From assembly GCA_902729315.2 (NCBI GenBank), contig LR746268.1, positions 589,001 through 653,000 on the forward strand: a DNA stretch of 64,000 bases, read 5' to 3'. A program made the translations under genes and the position numbers. The first letter of the stretch is position 1, and each line of letters begins with the position of its first letter. This DNA is from Spirodela intermedia. Lineage: Eukaryota > Streptophyta > Magnoliopsida > Alismatales > Araceae. Of this stretch, positions 1 through 10,039 are shown piece by piece. Under the pieces are notes generated by a model. The model searched no databases. It saw only the letters and a list, made by a program, of their open reading frames with translations, and was not told the origin of the DNA.

Positions 1-704
1 CACATTTAATTCGTGATACTCCCAAAATATTACATATATATGTATAATATTATTTTATAACATCAATCTCACGTGGCTCCTGAAAACTTTAGTTATCTTC
101 TCATGCCCTCTTCAAACCTTTCTTGATTGAGCCTCTGTTTGAAGAGAGGCACCACGTGGACTGCCGCGTGGCATCACAGTCATCCCAATGGACTCTCTCT
201 CTCTCTCTCTCTCTCTCTCGCTATGCATTCTCTGTCTACAAATCGAGGTAAGTGACCTATTTTTGAAGTTATTTTCCTCATCGGCCACTTGGCAGTTCTA
301 CAAGCATCCAAGTGGCATCTTCTCTGGGACCCACTTATTCGCGGCATTTCTATGGGCTTGCTGGGCCCAGCCTTGTAAAGACATGAAAATGGGCCGACCA
401 AGTATATATTACAGTAATCATAAGTACGACTTTGCGTAGGAGAAGTATTAAGAACCTCCGGCTCAAATGAGGCCCAAAATCCAGTTTCTGGGCCTGGTGT
501 TGGGTGTTGGCCCAGGGTGGGTCTTAACAGAGATTTCCGGGATTGGACTCGGACAGGCCAAGCCCGGCCCGGTCCATTAGCACTCTTAGAAGCTGATTGG
601 CATACGGATTATTTGGGCTCGATCTAGAGAAACGGCCCAATTGTGGGAGCCTGGCCTCATTCTCTGCTTCCCCCTTTAAATAAAGAGGGAGGGAGGGAGG
701 GGAG

Positions 705-757
<53 letters not shown>

Positions 758-759
758 CG
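1..759 (+). promoter_or_regulatory. upstream region and 5' leader of the NAA40-like gene
   Basis: No coding potential seen. It holds a (CT)n run at 193-219, ACGT-core G-box-like motifs at 70-76 and 152-159 (perfect CCACGTGG palindrome in the latter), and many GGCCCA/TGGGCC (site II-like) motifs between 350 and 660. A TATA-like TTTAAATA lies at 675-682, followed by a purine tract (GGGA then GA repeats, 683-759) that runs directly into the start codon at 760. The short ORFs on both strands here read through the CT run and are not credible. Confidence 0.55.
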
Positions 760-3230
760 ATGGCGGACAGCAGTAAGGGAAGGAAGATCAAGAGGAAGGA
801 GGTCTGTGTTTCCTGACTCTCTTCCCGACTATCCTACCGTCCTCCTGCATCTTCTTCGTCCAATACTAATCTCTGCTCTTTTGATATTATTTTCGGTGTA
901 GATGATTTCGTTCACTGATTATATGAGCGCCGAAAGTTGAGAGAGCGACCTCCTTGAATTCTTACTTTGATGTCCCCGCATCTCCTGGTTTCTTTCGCCG
1001 AATCTATTTCCTGCGTCGGACTACTTTTCGGTGTGTCCGATCGGTTCCTTAGCCTACCGTGTTAAATTAGACGACTACGGAGCATCCACTGTGGGGTTCA
1101 CCTTACGGAGAATTGATAGAAATAAATGGCCACTGGCTTAAATTTTGTCGGCATTCGAGCCTGCTTCAGTAACTCGGAGATTAACAAAGTTACAAAATGA
1201 GTTTCGAATTCATTGCCTTTTATCAATCCCGAAAACCTAGCAGCCAAGGAAAAAATTAAATATTTCCTCACGCGAGTATGTGTTCAATATCAAATGCAGG
1301 ACAGAACCAGGCAATGCTCCTACCGAGTGGCCCATTCATTGAAGTTTTTGCTTCATATATTAACTGGTCTGTTATCTTTCAGATTAAACTTGTTCTCCTG
1401 AGTGCCTTCAGCACGGCAAATCGATGATTTCTCAGTGTCATTGAGGATATTTCATAAAATATTATGGTGACGTTTCCATTTTGAACGCAGAGATCTATGA
1501 TAACTTGTTACAGATAAACATGTTATATTTCGAGCACCAGACTTGGTGAATATTAGTAAACCTAAATATATGTCAGCATTGTTTTACAGGGTATCATTAT
1601 TACGGTTGGGAGGTTAGGATTTGCGATGCTTGTGCGTGTTATTTGTGTTAATTTTTCTTATTTCGTTTCTGTCCTTATACTTATTCATTACAATTATTGT
1701 GTTTAAGATTATCTTGTTATTTTATGCTTTTTAAAGCCTTTTTGGTTCATTTTTTTCTGTTTATAATTAGATTTTGGAGCATATTATGTGAATACAAACT
1801 ATCTTGAATTAGGTTCTTGAAAGAAAAAAGGCCATCACCGAAGTTATAAAAACTGCATCTGCTGTGAAGGACCATTTGGCTCCATTTCTGCCATTCCGCC
1901 AATATGATAGAAACGGTAACTCTCAAATACTGGAAATTTGGGCATCAACTTATCTAATGTTGGATGCATCCACTTTGTTTCCCTCTCCGTTTCCAGTTTC
2001 GTCAATGATTGTAGTGAAGCATCTTTATACATAAATATTTTCTTTCAATCGCATTGGTCTCTTGTCCTGTACTTACCTGGGTAAATCAGCAAAAGCTTGG
2101 CAAGTTGTTAACTTCAGTTTCCTGTGTTTTTATTTTTTCTAATTCTGATCAGGGATTTTGTTATCACTTTTCTTCCTACATTTCTATATATGTTGCCTAA
2201 TCCCGAGCTGGTGGCAGACCTTGCGGTGTACCTCGAGTCTGGATATGGATCCCGACTATCTACTCCCATGAAACAATACATTCAGGCTCTTCTCAAGGTA
2301 TAAGGCTGCTACGATTTTACAGCTTACTTTATTTTCACCCATGGAAGTGAGGAAAGAGCATGATTCTCGGTTAGCTACGTTGATATTACACTAGATTTAA
2401 TAATCCACCTTTCTAGATTAATATGGAGAAGCCATATGGAGCTGAGTGGTCAGTAGAAGAAAAAGTGAAGCGCAGGGAAATGGTCGCCCCAGAAGCCCAG
2501 TATTTATTCATCCGAGAGGCTCCTGCTGCATGTGGCGGTGAGGATGCCCTGAAATGTGAGGAAAAATCATCTCATCATCTATGGACCGGTGATGGGGATC
2601 CAGTCGTCGGCTTCGTGCATTACAGATTCACTATAGAAGAGGATATACCCGTAATTTATGTTTATGAACTGCAATTGGAGTCTCATGTTCGAGGAAAAGG
2701 ATTGGGGAAGTTTCTTATGCAGCTCATAGAGCTTATTGCTCGCAAGGTATCAGATATTCTCATTCTAAAATATGGTAATTTCATTATCTACTATGATATC
2801 AACTCATTTCAATTTCAGATTTATATTCCTGCCGTCATCCCTCTTCTTCTCTCCATCTCTTTGGTTGATCTTCTCACTTCTTCCCGTTGGTTCTCTTTTT
2901 CTCACTTAATAATCGAAATTCTTCTGATGTTGAGAATCCGTGGCATTTCCAGAATCACATGGGAGCTGTGATGCTGACTGTTCAGAAATCTAACGAATCA
3001 GCTATGAACTTCTACACGAACAAGCTCAGGTAAGGAACAAATATGACTCATGTCACTTTAAATATTGTTCTCTGATGAACTGTAATTCCAAAACAGATAT
3101 CATATTTCAATAATTTCCCCTTCGAGAGTGGACCCGCTGGTACGAGTCTCACATCATCCATCGTTCCTTTTTTCTTTTTTTTTGGCGGCCCCTCCATGTC
3201 CGCAAGACTTCCCTCTAATCTCCCTCTGCT

Positions 3231-3262
<32 letters not shown>

Positions 3263-3521
3263 TCCCTTGGGCAGATTGGAGGCGGAGAAAGTTACGAGAT
3301 CCTTTGTAAAGTGTTCAATGCCGAGGCGAAGACTAAGTTGGAGGTATTCTTCTAACCGATCCCTCTGCTTCACTCTTTGTTTTAAGTTTCTTGAGTAACT
3401 ATAATGCTTGCAAATGCAATATGATGATGATGGTGATGATGATTATTATTATTATTATTGTTATTATTATTAGTTTGAAGGATGCGATCCTGGTGAAGAT
3501 CGTTTCTCCCTCGCTGATTGA
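760..3521 (+). CDS. NAA40: N-alpha-acetyltransferase 40 (NatD, histone H4/H2A-specific), 8 exons
   Basis: NatD acetylates the N-terminal serine of histones H4 and H2A. Exons in matching phase: 760-801, 1813-1915, 2218-2297, 2417-2746, 2953-3029, 3097-3139, 3275-3343 and probably 3474-3521, giving about 263 aa (human NAA40 is 237). Exon 4 carries the GNAT core, with acetyl-CoA motif RGKGLGKF preceded by YVYELQLESHV. Exon 5 (NHMGAVMLTVQKSN, SAMNFYTNKL) and exon 6 (SPSRVDPL) match the family's C-terminal half. The lysine-rich N-terminus encoded by exon 1 is typical. The last exon is the uncertain part: without splicing at 3344 the protein would end V-F-F-stop at 3355. With splicing it gains an acidic tail ending FSLAD. 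The start codon follows a GA-repeat leader. Confidence 0.87.
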
Positions 3522-4518
3522 CTTTTTGGTATTTCTTGAAAAAAAAATTGTTATTTCGTTTTTATCCTCTCAGTAAGTAAGAAAAATGAAAATTGTAGGA
3601 AGAAATGACAGTCTCTCATCCGTTTGTGAAATTCGGAGAGTAAATATTAATTTTATGGAACTTCCCCCCTTCAGAAACAAGTAGCTCTTATCCTAATTCG
3701 TCAGATTTGAAGCGGAACCCTCTTATTTACCCGTGCTTCGTTCTTTCCCTCTATTTTATTTTATTGATCCTCCATCCCATTTTTGGTAAAACTGAAAACA
3801 AATGCAATATCAAAATTCGGATCCATTTAAGAGCAAAAAAAAAACCCAAATCATTTGAATTTCTCATTTAATCACTTATTTCCCCAGAGTGTAATATCAA
3901 AACAACCTCATAAATATAGTAAGCAAGCAGAGAGGGGGTTTTGTACAATACTCTGCAACATCATATGTACCTCATTGCCGGTGGCGCCGTGTTGGCTCAG
4001 CTTCCGCCGATCTCAGCAGGAGCTCTGGTTTTATCCATATTTAGAAGGTGATTTATTTGGCTTCTTGGGTTGCTCTGCAGGACGGCCTCTGCGTCAGGCT
4101 CGGGTGAGGCCTCAATTCCTCTCTTGGGGTAAGCTTTTGGCCTCAATTCCTCTCTCTGTCTCTCTCTGTCTCTCTCTCTCTCTCGCCGACCACTTGATGG
4201 GTTCTGTCTTTTGACTGGTTGCGCGTTATCGGGTCTTGAATGGATTCGACATCCTGATCTTTATCGGTTCTCTTCTGGGAATCTACAAGGAGTGAGGGGA
4301 GGGCTAGAGAGGATGGAAAACCCGCCACCTGGTCTTCCGACCGGCCGCCGTACACGCCAGTTCCACTCCCTACCTCCTCCGGCCTTCTCCAGAACTCTCC
4401 AGAAACATCTCCTCGCTCTTCCCTTTGCCCTCCTCCTCCTCCTCCTCCTCCTCCTCCACCTTCCCCACCCCAAGCAGCAAGAGTTGCAGTACCGTCGTCG
4501 TCATCACCGGCACCGGCG
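3522..4518 (+). other. intergenic region and leader of the Hikeshi-like gene
   Basis: AT-rich sequence to about 3950, then GC-rich. Holds (CT)n at about 4147-4187 and a CTC/CTT-rich leader at 4430-4455. ORFs in this stretch, including a polyserine one, are readings of the repeats. No separate gene recognised. Confidence 0.5.
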
Positions 4519-5151
4519 ATGTTCGGCGTGGTCTTCCCCGACCGGAGCTTCCCCTTGGACGCCTCCTCCTTCACCCAGATCGACCCCCTCCACTGGGTCC
4601 TCGACATGAACACCTTCGTCGGTACGCTTCATCCTCTCCTCTTCTTCTCCATCTAAACCCTAGCCCTAACCCTAACCCTAATCAATCAATGGCGACCAGG
4701 GGAGGCGTACCAGGAGGTGAAGGAGGTCTGCATCTTCATGATCAGCGGGTTCACACTCCCCCCGGGGAAGGCCCTCGCGGTCTACGTGCAGGCCCACGGC
4801 AATCCCTACATCTTCTGCGGCGCCATCCACGGCGCCCGCCCCTCGGCGCTGCTCCACCTTCCGTGGCCGGATCCCGCCTTCGCCGCCTCCCCGGGCCCTC
4901 CCTCTGCGCGGATCGGCGTGTGCTTGGAGGATCTCGCGTCCCTCCCGGCCGTGGCCGATGCGGGAGCGCTGGGGCGGGTGGAGCGGCTGGCGTTGCGCGT
5001 GGGGGAGAACCTCTTCAACTTCATGCAGTCCTTCTGCGCCATCGACGGCAACCGCCTCGTCGTTACCGCCGACATCCTCGACCGCTGGTTCATCAAGTTC
5101 CAGGAGCGCGCCAAGCGCGACCCCGAGTACCTCAAAAGCTTCACCTTGTAG
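4519..5151 (+). CDS. Hikeshi/OPI10-like HSP70 nuclear import carrier, 2 exons
   Basis: Hikeshi binds HSP70 family chaperones and FG-nucleoporins and carries HSP70 into the nucleus during heat stress. Exon 1 is 4519-4621 and exon 2 is 4700-5151, joined in phase 1 by a 78-nt intron, giving 184 aa. The start MFGVVFPDRSFPLD is the conserved Hikeshi N-terminus. LDMNTFVGEAYQEV crosses the junction. Then come CIFMISGFTLPPGKALAVYV, FCGAIHGARPSA, LPWPDP, the family signature GENLFNFMQSFC, and the C-terminal WFIKFQERAKRDPEYLKSF. Length agrees with human Hikeshi (197 aa). The intron contains a telomere-like repeat (see separate entry). The gene lies between NAA40 (same strand) and the convergent SecE2 gene. 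Confidence 0.93.
4653..4681 (+). repeat. interstitial telomere-like (CCCTAA)n in the Hikeshi intron
   Basis: The intron 4622-4699 contains AAACCCTAG followed by three further CCCTAA-type units, a short plant telomere-type array. The first unit resembles a telo-box (AAACCCTA), a regulatory motif in plant promoters and first introns of growth-related genes. Four units is short enough to be a regulatory motif or chance. Confidence 0.8.
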
Positions 5152-5173
5152 ATACCAGCAAGAGAGAAAGGTA

Positions 5174-5175
<2 letters not shown>

Positions 5176-5209
<34 letters not shown>

Positions 5210-5260
5210 TCTCGCTTCATCATCTTCTTCTTCTTCTTCTGATTCTTCCTCTTCTTCTTC
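5176..5260. repeat. (CT)n plus (TTC)n microsatellite in the Hikeshi 3' region
   Basis: A CT dinucleotide array at 5176-5215 is followed by a TTC/TCC array at 5221-5260, just after the stop codon at 5149-5151. Probably in the 3' UTR. Confidence 0.9.
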
Positions 5261-5438
5261 TTTCCGACGGGAAGGTGTGGTCGCAGAGGAGGGGTGGTGC
5301 TTTGGGGAAATTATCTGTTAAATCTTTTTAATCTAGCATTTGAATTGCCACGATCAGGCTCCAATTCGATCGTCGCCCCACTCACGAACAACCCCAAGAT
5401 TCCCAGAATCGTGTGAAATGGCTTTGGTCTTCGCCCCG

Positions 5439-5441
<3 letters not shown>

Positions 5442-5476
<35 letters not shown>
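5442..5476. repeat. (CT)n microsatellite
   Basis: Near-perfect CT dinucleotide run between the convergent Hikeshi and SecE2 genes. A second CT/CTAT run lies at about 5574-5602. Confidence 0.9.
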
Positions 5477-5479
<3 letters not shown>

Positions 5480-5621
5480 CAGAAACTCTGATCTTGGAGG
5501 AAGGGGGCCGACGCAGGTCGTTAAGAAGAAAACCATCGGACACAGAACCCATCCGCATTCCATTCCCTTCTCATCTCTCTCTCTCTCTCTCTATCTCTCT
5601 CTGTGTTCCCATTGCCTTCCC

Positions 5622-6496
5622 TTACACCGAGCTTCTGAGCATCAGCGCCAACAGATAGCAGAGCCCCGAGTCAACGGAGGACAGCGCCACGATCAGCACT
5701 GCCACCAGCACCAGCGTCAGCGCCGCTGTCTTCAGCTGCATCCCCAGCGAAGATTACAGGAGTGAGAGAGAGGGAGAGGGAGAGGGGAAATAACTCGGTG
5801 CAGAGTACAGACCGTGGTTTGGAAGCTCGGCCACTCGATGTACTTCAACTGGCCGGGCTGCTCCGCCAAGAATGATACGAGGAACCTGAAGCTCCTGCCC
5901 GGTAGCAGACGCGAAGAAGGTCATCAGAAACTTCTAGAGGATTTCACCACTTTATCTCATCTTGTTCCCCCCGATTCCCCCCCCCCCCCAAACACACAAA
6001 AATAAAAAGAAATCATCCAACTTCGACATCTGAGTCCCGAGATTCAGATGAACCGGTTGATCATGGAAGAAACAACGAATACGATATCTGTGAGCAGTAC
6101 CAGATGACATCCTTGAGGAGCGCCAGCCAGAAGGCCTCCTGATCGCCGTCGCCATAGTTGACCTGCTGGAGTTGCGGCCGATAGCCCCGTCCTGCGGAAT
6201 GAGCGCGCAGCGCCGGTGTTCGGGGAATCTGTAGAGATCCTCGGATTCATTCTTCGGAAAAGTCACCAAATCAGGAACTGAAAGAAAGGAGGAGGTCGGA
6301 CCTTGTTCGTCGCCGAGAACGCCATCGCCGGAACTGCGGCGGGGCGAGAAGAACGAGATCTGCTGCCACTCGAGAGGAAGAATCTCGGCCGGCAAGAAAG
6401 AAGATTCGAATCACGAGAGGGCGGTGGTGGGAGACCTGCGCCGTGCCACGTAAATACAGGAAGCGGTGCCCTCGACGCCGCCATGATTGCCAGCAT
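5622..6496 (-). CDS. SECE2: plastid SecE-family translocon subunit (SECE2-like), 4 exons
   Basis: SecE is the small membrane subunit that clamps the SecY channel. Plants have thylakoid SECE1 and inner-envelope SECE2. Exons on the minus strand: 6496-6302, 6228-6101, 5894-5813, 5735-5622. Phases fit at every junction and give 172 aa. Residues 1-65 look like a plastid transit peptide: Ser/Arg/Ala-rich, with no acidic residue apart from one Asp. The middle has NYGDGDQEAFWLALLKDVIW, then QLKYIEWPSFQTT at 123-135, which matches the SecE amphipathic helix and its W-P signature. The C-terminus (about 137-168) is one long hydrophobic helix beginning LKTAALTLVLVAVLIVALSS. I assign SECE2 rather than SECE1 from the short C-terminal tail; this is inference. 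Start 6496 is preferred, and ATG 6484 is an alternative. Convergent with the Hikeshi gene. Confidence 0.82.
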
Positions 6497-6606
6497 ATTG
6501 AGCTCTATCAGAGGCTCTGAAGCCGTCGGCCGTTCGCCGGCAGTCCGCTGGTCGTTTCGCCGAACAAGTCGCGCGCGTGAAAGGGGAACACAACTGGTCA
6601 CCGACG

Positions 6607-6810
6607 ATGGCCGCAGGGCCTGAAGCTCACGCCGAATTCGAGAGGATGAAGAGGATAGCTAAATACTATGGAGTGACCTGGCTCAGGGGGGCGGCGACGC
6701 CGCCGTTGAAGGAGGACGGTGGCGGAGATCGCCGGCGAAGAGTCTACCGGAGGAGAAGCAGTGGAAGGGACGACGGTGCCGGCAGGATTGGGCGGGATTA
6801 CACACGGTAG
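6607..6810 (+). CDS. putative small basic protein, divergent from SecE2
   Basis: Open frame of 67 aa starting MAAGPEAHAEFERMKRIAKY and ending in an arginine-rich tail. Its start lies 110 bp from the SecE2 start on the opposite strand, so it could be a bidirectional-promoter partner, an exon of a longer transcript, or chance in GC-rich DNA. An overlapping minus-strand frame of similar length exists. No family recognised. Confidence 0.22.
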   Translation: MAAGPEAHAEFERMKRIAKYYGVTWLRGAATPPLKEDGGGDRRRRVYRRRSSGRDDGAGRIGRDYTR

Positions 6811-7683
6811 GGCACGCAAAAGATATGGTGGAAAATACCGAGTAGTCTCCTAAATTTTTACATTTTATCACATTTACCCTCATAATATTTTTATTACACT
6901 AAACTCCACATTTTTAAAAATGTATATTATAATTATTTATAGATCCTCATAATGAATACGTAAAAATTGATCACATACTCCTCACCTTAAAAATAACATT
7001 ATTATTACTACTATTTATTATTATTATTATTATTAGACTCAACTCCGCCCAGATTTTTTTTTATTATCCTCATTTTTAAGATTAATTATGATCAATTATA
7101 TATTTCTGGAAAAAGTCCTTCATCTTTTTCACCTATCGCTATTGGTCCTTCAGAATACTCTGAATTATATATTTATTCCCTCAATCAACCATAGTTATAT
7201 CCTCTTAACCATAAGTAATGCAAAATAAAAAAGATATATAATAAAGTTGGATAAAAATATAAAATTACCCCTTTATCACACGCTGCTTCTCTCAAGTGCC
7301 GCCATACTTCTCTCCTCGTCATTGCTGGGAAAAATACTGTATTTTTTATCTTTTAGAAAAATTAGTTACCCTTTTTTCAAAAATAAATAACGTATTGGAA
7401 GAATACAATGGATAAACTACTAATTTTGAAAACTCAATGCGGCCCTGCAATAACAAGTGAAAAATATAGGGACTTATCTCTAAATACGGATTTTGTGGGA
7501 AATTACAACCTGATTAACCTTAATTTTTTTTAGTCTTTGTTCTTTTGAAATCCCAGGGTCTTATAGGAGGAGTATTTAGGGGAGTAACCCATTTATTCTT
7601 AATGGGCCGGTCTGAGGTTAAAACGTAGCCCATGATGGTCGACGGGAGATACAAAGCGTGTAGCTCTCCCAAAAATATGTTTG
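6811..7683. other. AT-rich intergenic spacer
   Basis: AT-rich DNA with ATT trinucleotide runs near 7010-7035 and poly-T stretches. No open frame, RNA gene or transposon terminus recognised. Confidence 0.5.
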
Positions 7684-8215
7684 ATTTCCATCCGCCTCTG
7701 AATTGTATTATTATTTTAAATATGTATATTATAATAAAATAGGATGCATCTTATTTTTTTATTTCCAATTAAATTACTGTTAAATGAGCTTCCGTTGGGC
7801 AGCCCAAAATTTATTTTATTTCCCTCCACCTCTGAATCCTATTATTATTTAAAATATGCATATTTTAAGAAGATATGATGCATCTTAGTTTAATTTTTTT
7901 TTACTTTGTTCCTCATTTTAAAATTGAATTATTTTTAAATCGGCTTCCATTAGGCTGCCCAAACAAATATATTTTATTTCCGTCCACCCTTTTAAAAAAA
8001 TTAATTAAAAAAATTTAGCCGGATCTTATTCACTTAAATTATTGTTAAATGGGCTTCCACTGGGTTGACTCTGGTGGTCCACTTGCCAAAAAATAAAAAT
8101 ATATTTCCCTCCACCCTTGGATCTTATTACCCTTTTTTAAAATACATCAATTTATTATAAACAATTTGGATGCATCTTATTTATTTATTTTCCTAAATTA
8201 ATCATTTTTAAATGG
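7684..8215. repeat. four diverged tandem units of about 130-155 bp
   Basis: Units begin near 7684, 7818, 7975 and 8102. Each starts with a block like ATTTCC(C/G)TCCACC, continues through an AT-rich centre containing ATTATTA and (G)GATGCATCTTA, and ends with TTAAATGGGCTTCC and often a GCCCAAA-type motif. Third and fourth copies have lost parts. Divergence indicates an old array. No coding potential. Confidence 0.6.
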
Positions 8216-8394
8216 GCTTCTCTAAGGTCCACTAACTTGCCCGATATACAGCTACTTCGATCCAGCCCCGTGACCCCTGAGCCCAGACTCTCTCTCTTCT
8301 CTCTCTCTTGCTGTGATTCCCCGAGGAGGAGTATGAATCGGAATCGGAATCGGAATCGGATTTTCGGGCGGCAGCGGTCGTCGTCATCGACGGG

Positions 8395-8439
8395 ATGTCG
8401 GCCGCAGGAGATTCTGCGGCGGCGCATCCAAACAAGGAG
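8395..8439 (+). CDS. possible orphan first exon (15 codons)
   Basis: ATG at 8395 reads MSAAGDSAAAHPNKE and stops exactly at a good donor (GAG|GTAACG). It follows a CT-rich leader and a GGAATC hexamer repeat at 8335-8359, the same layout as other first exons in this window. I found no second exon downstream, so it may be a relic, a non-coding first exon, or chance. Confidence 0.2.
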
Positions 8440-8913
8440 GTAACGACGTGACTCACCCCCCCGACCTGCGGGCCCCATCCCTCCACTCTGCGTCACTTCG
8501 ATGCGACCTCTCGAGTGAGCTTACCGCCTCCGAGGTGACAACTCTTGTTCCTCGCATTTTAAAATAATCAGTATATATTACCGCATTTCCGGGGGAGATT
8601 TTTGGGCTCTGGGCCGAGTTCCATCGGGCCCGGACCTAACCCAGGTGGCCCGGCCCAAATCATCGTTATGTGATGGAGAGAGAAGGAGATGGGCTTTCGT
8701 CTGTTGAGCTCGTTTGAAAATACCGGGCCTTTAATTTTTTATGTTTTTAAAGTGAAACAAATAAATTAAAATTAATCCGACCGTGTCGGAGAACCGAACC
8801 AGGCCGGCCCCACCGACCGCTCTGCGCGTCGTAGCAGACAGCCGTTGTTGGTATGCGTTGCAACAAGACAAGGCGGAGGAGGCTCTTGGGGAAGGGGACC
8901 CCCACCCCCCCAT

Positions 8914-8919
<6 letters not shown>

Positions 8920-8966
<47 letters not shown>
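8920..8966. repeat. (CT)n microsatellite
   Basis: Long perfect CT array that ends four bases before the ATG at 8970. Confidence 0.95.
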
Positions 8967-8969
<3 letters not shown>

Positions 8970-9263
8970 ATGGGTCTGTCTATGAGGAGGAGACGGGCCA
9001 TTGCGTCCCGTTTCTTTGGAGAATTCGTGGTAGATGGTCTGTCTTTGGTCTTGGTCTTGTTCTTGTTGTTGTTGTTGGTGATCATGTGGTTAGGGTTTAA
9101 GAGCAGGAGACGGTGGGGGGGTGGGGGAAGAGGGAGGGTGGTCGTTTGGTTCGGGGCGGGCTTTCGTGGTCCTTCCCGAGAGAGAAATGGCGACAAGGAG
9201 GATGACAGAGAGCTGCTGCAGCTGCTGCTGCTGCTGGGGCCGATGAGCAGTGGGATTTACTAA
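8970..9263 (+). CDS. putative 97-aa single-pass membrane protein
   Basis: ATG directly after a (CT)n leader opens a 97-codon frame. It has a basic N-terminus (MGLSMRRRRA), one strongly hydrophobic segment at about residues 23-43 (LSLVLVLFLLLLLVIMW), then a Gly/Arg-rich and acidic tail. No family recognised. Part of the hydrophobicity comes from TTG/TTC repeats and part of the tail from a CTG repeat (9212-9234), so it may be repeat-derived. The preceding frame through the CT tract is not credible. Confidence 0.27.
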   Translation: MGLSMRRRRAIASRFFGEFVVDGLSLVLVLFLLLLLVIMWLGFKSRRRWGGGGRGRVVVWFGAGFRGPSRERNGDKEDDRELLQLLLLLGPMSSGIY

Positions 9264-9535
9264 TCAAATACCTCCCCGGAGGAGAGATCTTCTTGCTTGC
9301 CGCTGTTCAAATGAGATCTCTCTCTCTCTTTCTCGCTGTCGATCTCTCTATCTATCTATCTCTATCCACGTGTCTGCCAGCCAATCTTTCTACCTTCCTC
9401 TCTCTCTCTCTAGCTAGCAATGTCTCCTCTCTACTTGTGTTTTGTCAATCTTTGTTCCTCCCCCTTCTCTCTCTCTCTATACCTCCATCCTTCGATTTTC
9501 ATATGCCACTCTCTTGCCTTCTGCTCAAAGTGGAG

Positions 9536-9570
<35 letters not shown>

Positions 9571-10039
9571 ATCTTCACACTCTCAGCTGTTCAAAATGAG
9601 GTCCATCTCTGTGCACCTGTCTATATATCAGTCTTTCAATCTCTAAATCTCTATCTATCTATCTCTACGATTATCTACGATGTCTCTCTCTTCCTCATTG
9701 GAGGAGAGCTCCCGACTATCTAAGGCTTGCTGCAAATGATGAATAAGAGCCCTCTCTCTCTCTCTATCAATTTATCACCCTCTTCCTTTCTCTGTACATC
9801 TCCCTACTCTCTCTCCCTTCATCTGCACTTCTCTCACTCTTTCTCCCTTCGGAGAAGAGAATCTACACAAATATCATAGAACATTCTCAAACGGGAAGGC
9901 CGACGAGGAGATCAACCATGGCAATGAAAAATAAACTACGAACCGAAGAAGAAAAATCAAGCTACCTGGAAGTCGAAAAGAAAATAATCTCTCCCCCTTC
10001 TTCCACCTTCCTTCTCGCTCTACCTCTCTCTCTCTCTCT
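9264..10039. other. pyrimidine-rich low-complexity block, 3' side of the ZF-HD gene
   Basis: From about 9300 to 9860 the plus strand is almost entirely C/T with scattered TATC steps. A motif like GCTGTTCAAAATGAG occurs twice (about 9302 and 9586), suggesting an old internal duplication. ORFs of serine/leucine runs are repeat readings. The 3' UTR of the ZF-HD gene probably lies at the right end. Confidence 0.5.

Noticed and set aside
4425-5321. 298-aa plus-strand frame beginning with polyserine
   Set aside because: It is the wrong frame of the Hikeshi gene and reads through its intron.
5340-5765. 141-aa plus-strand frame between Hikeshi and SecE2
   Set aside because: Overlaps the SecE2 last exon on the opposite strand and reads through CT repeats.
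9293-9723. Serine/leucine-rich plus-strand frames
   Set aside because: Pyrimidine-rich low-complexity DNA; two frames are open at once and neither shows protein-like structure.
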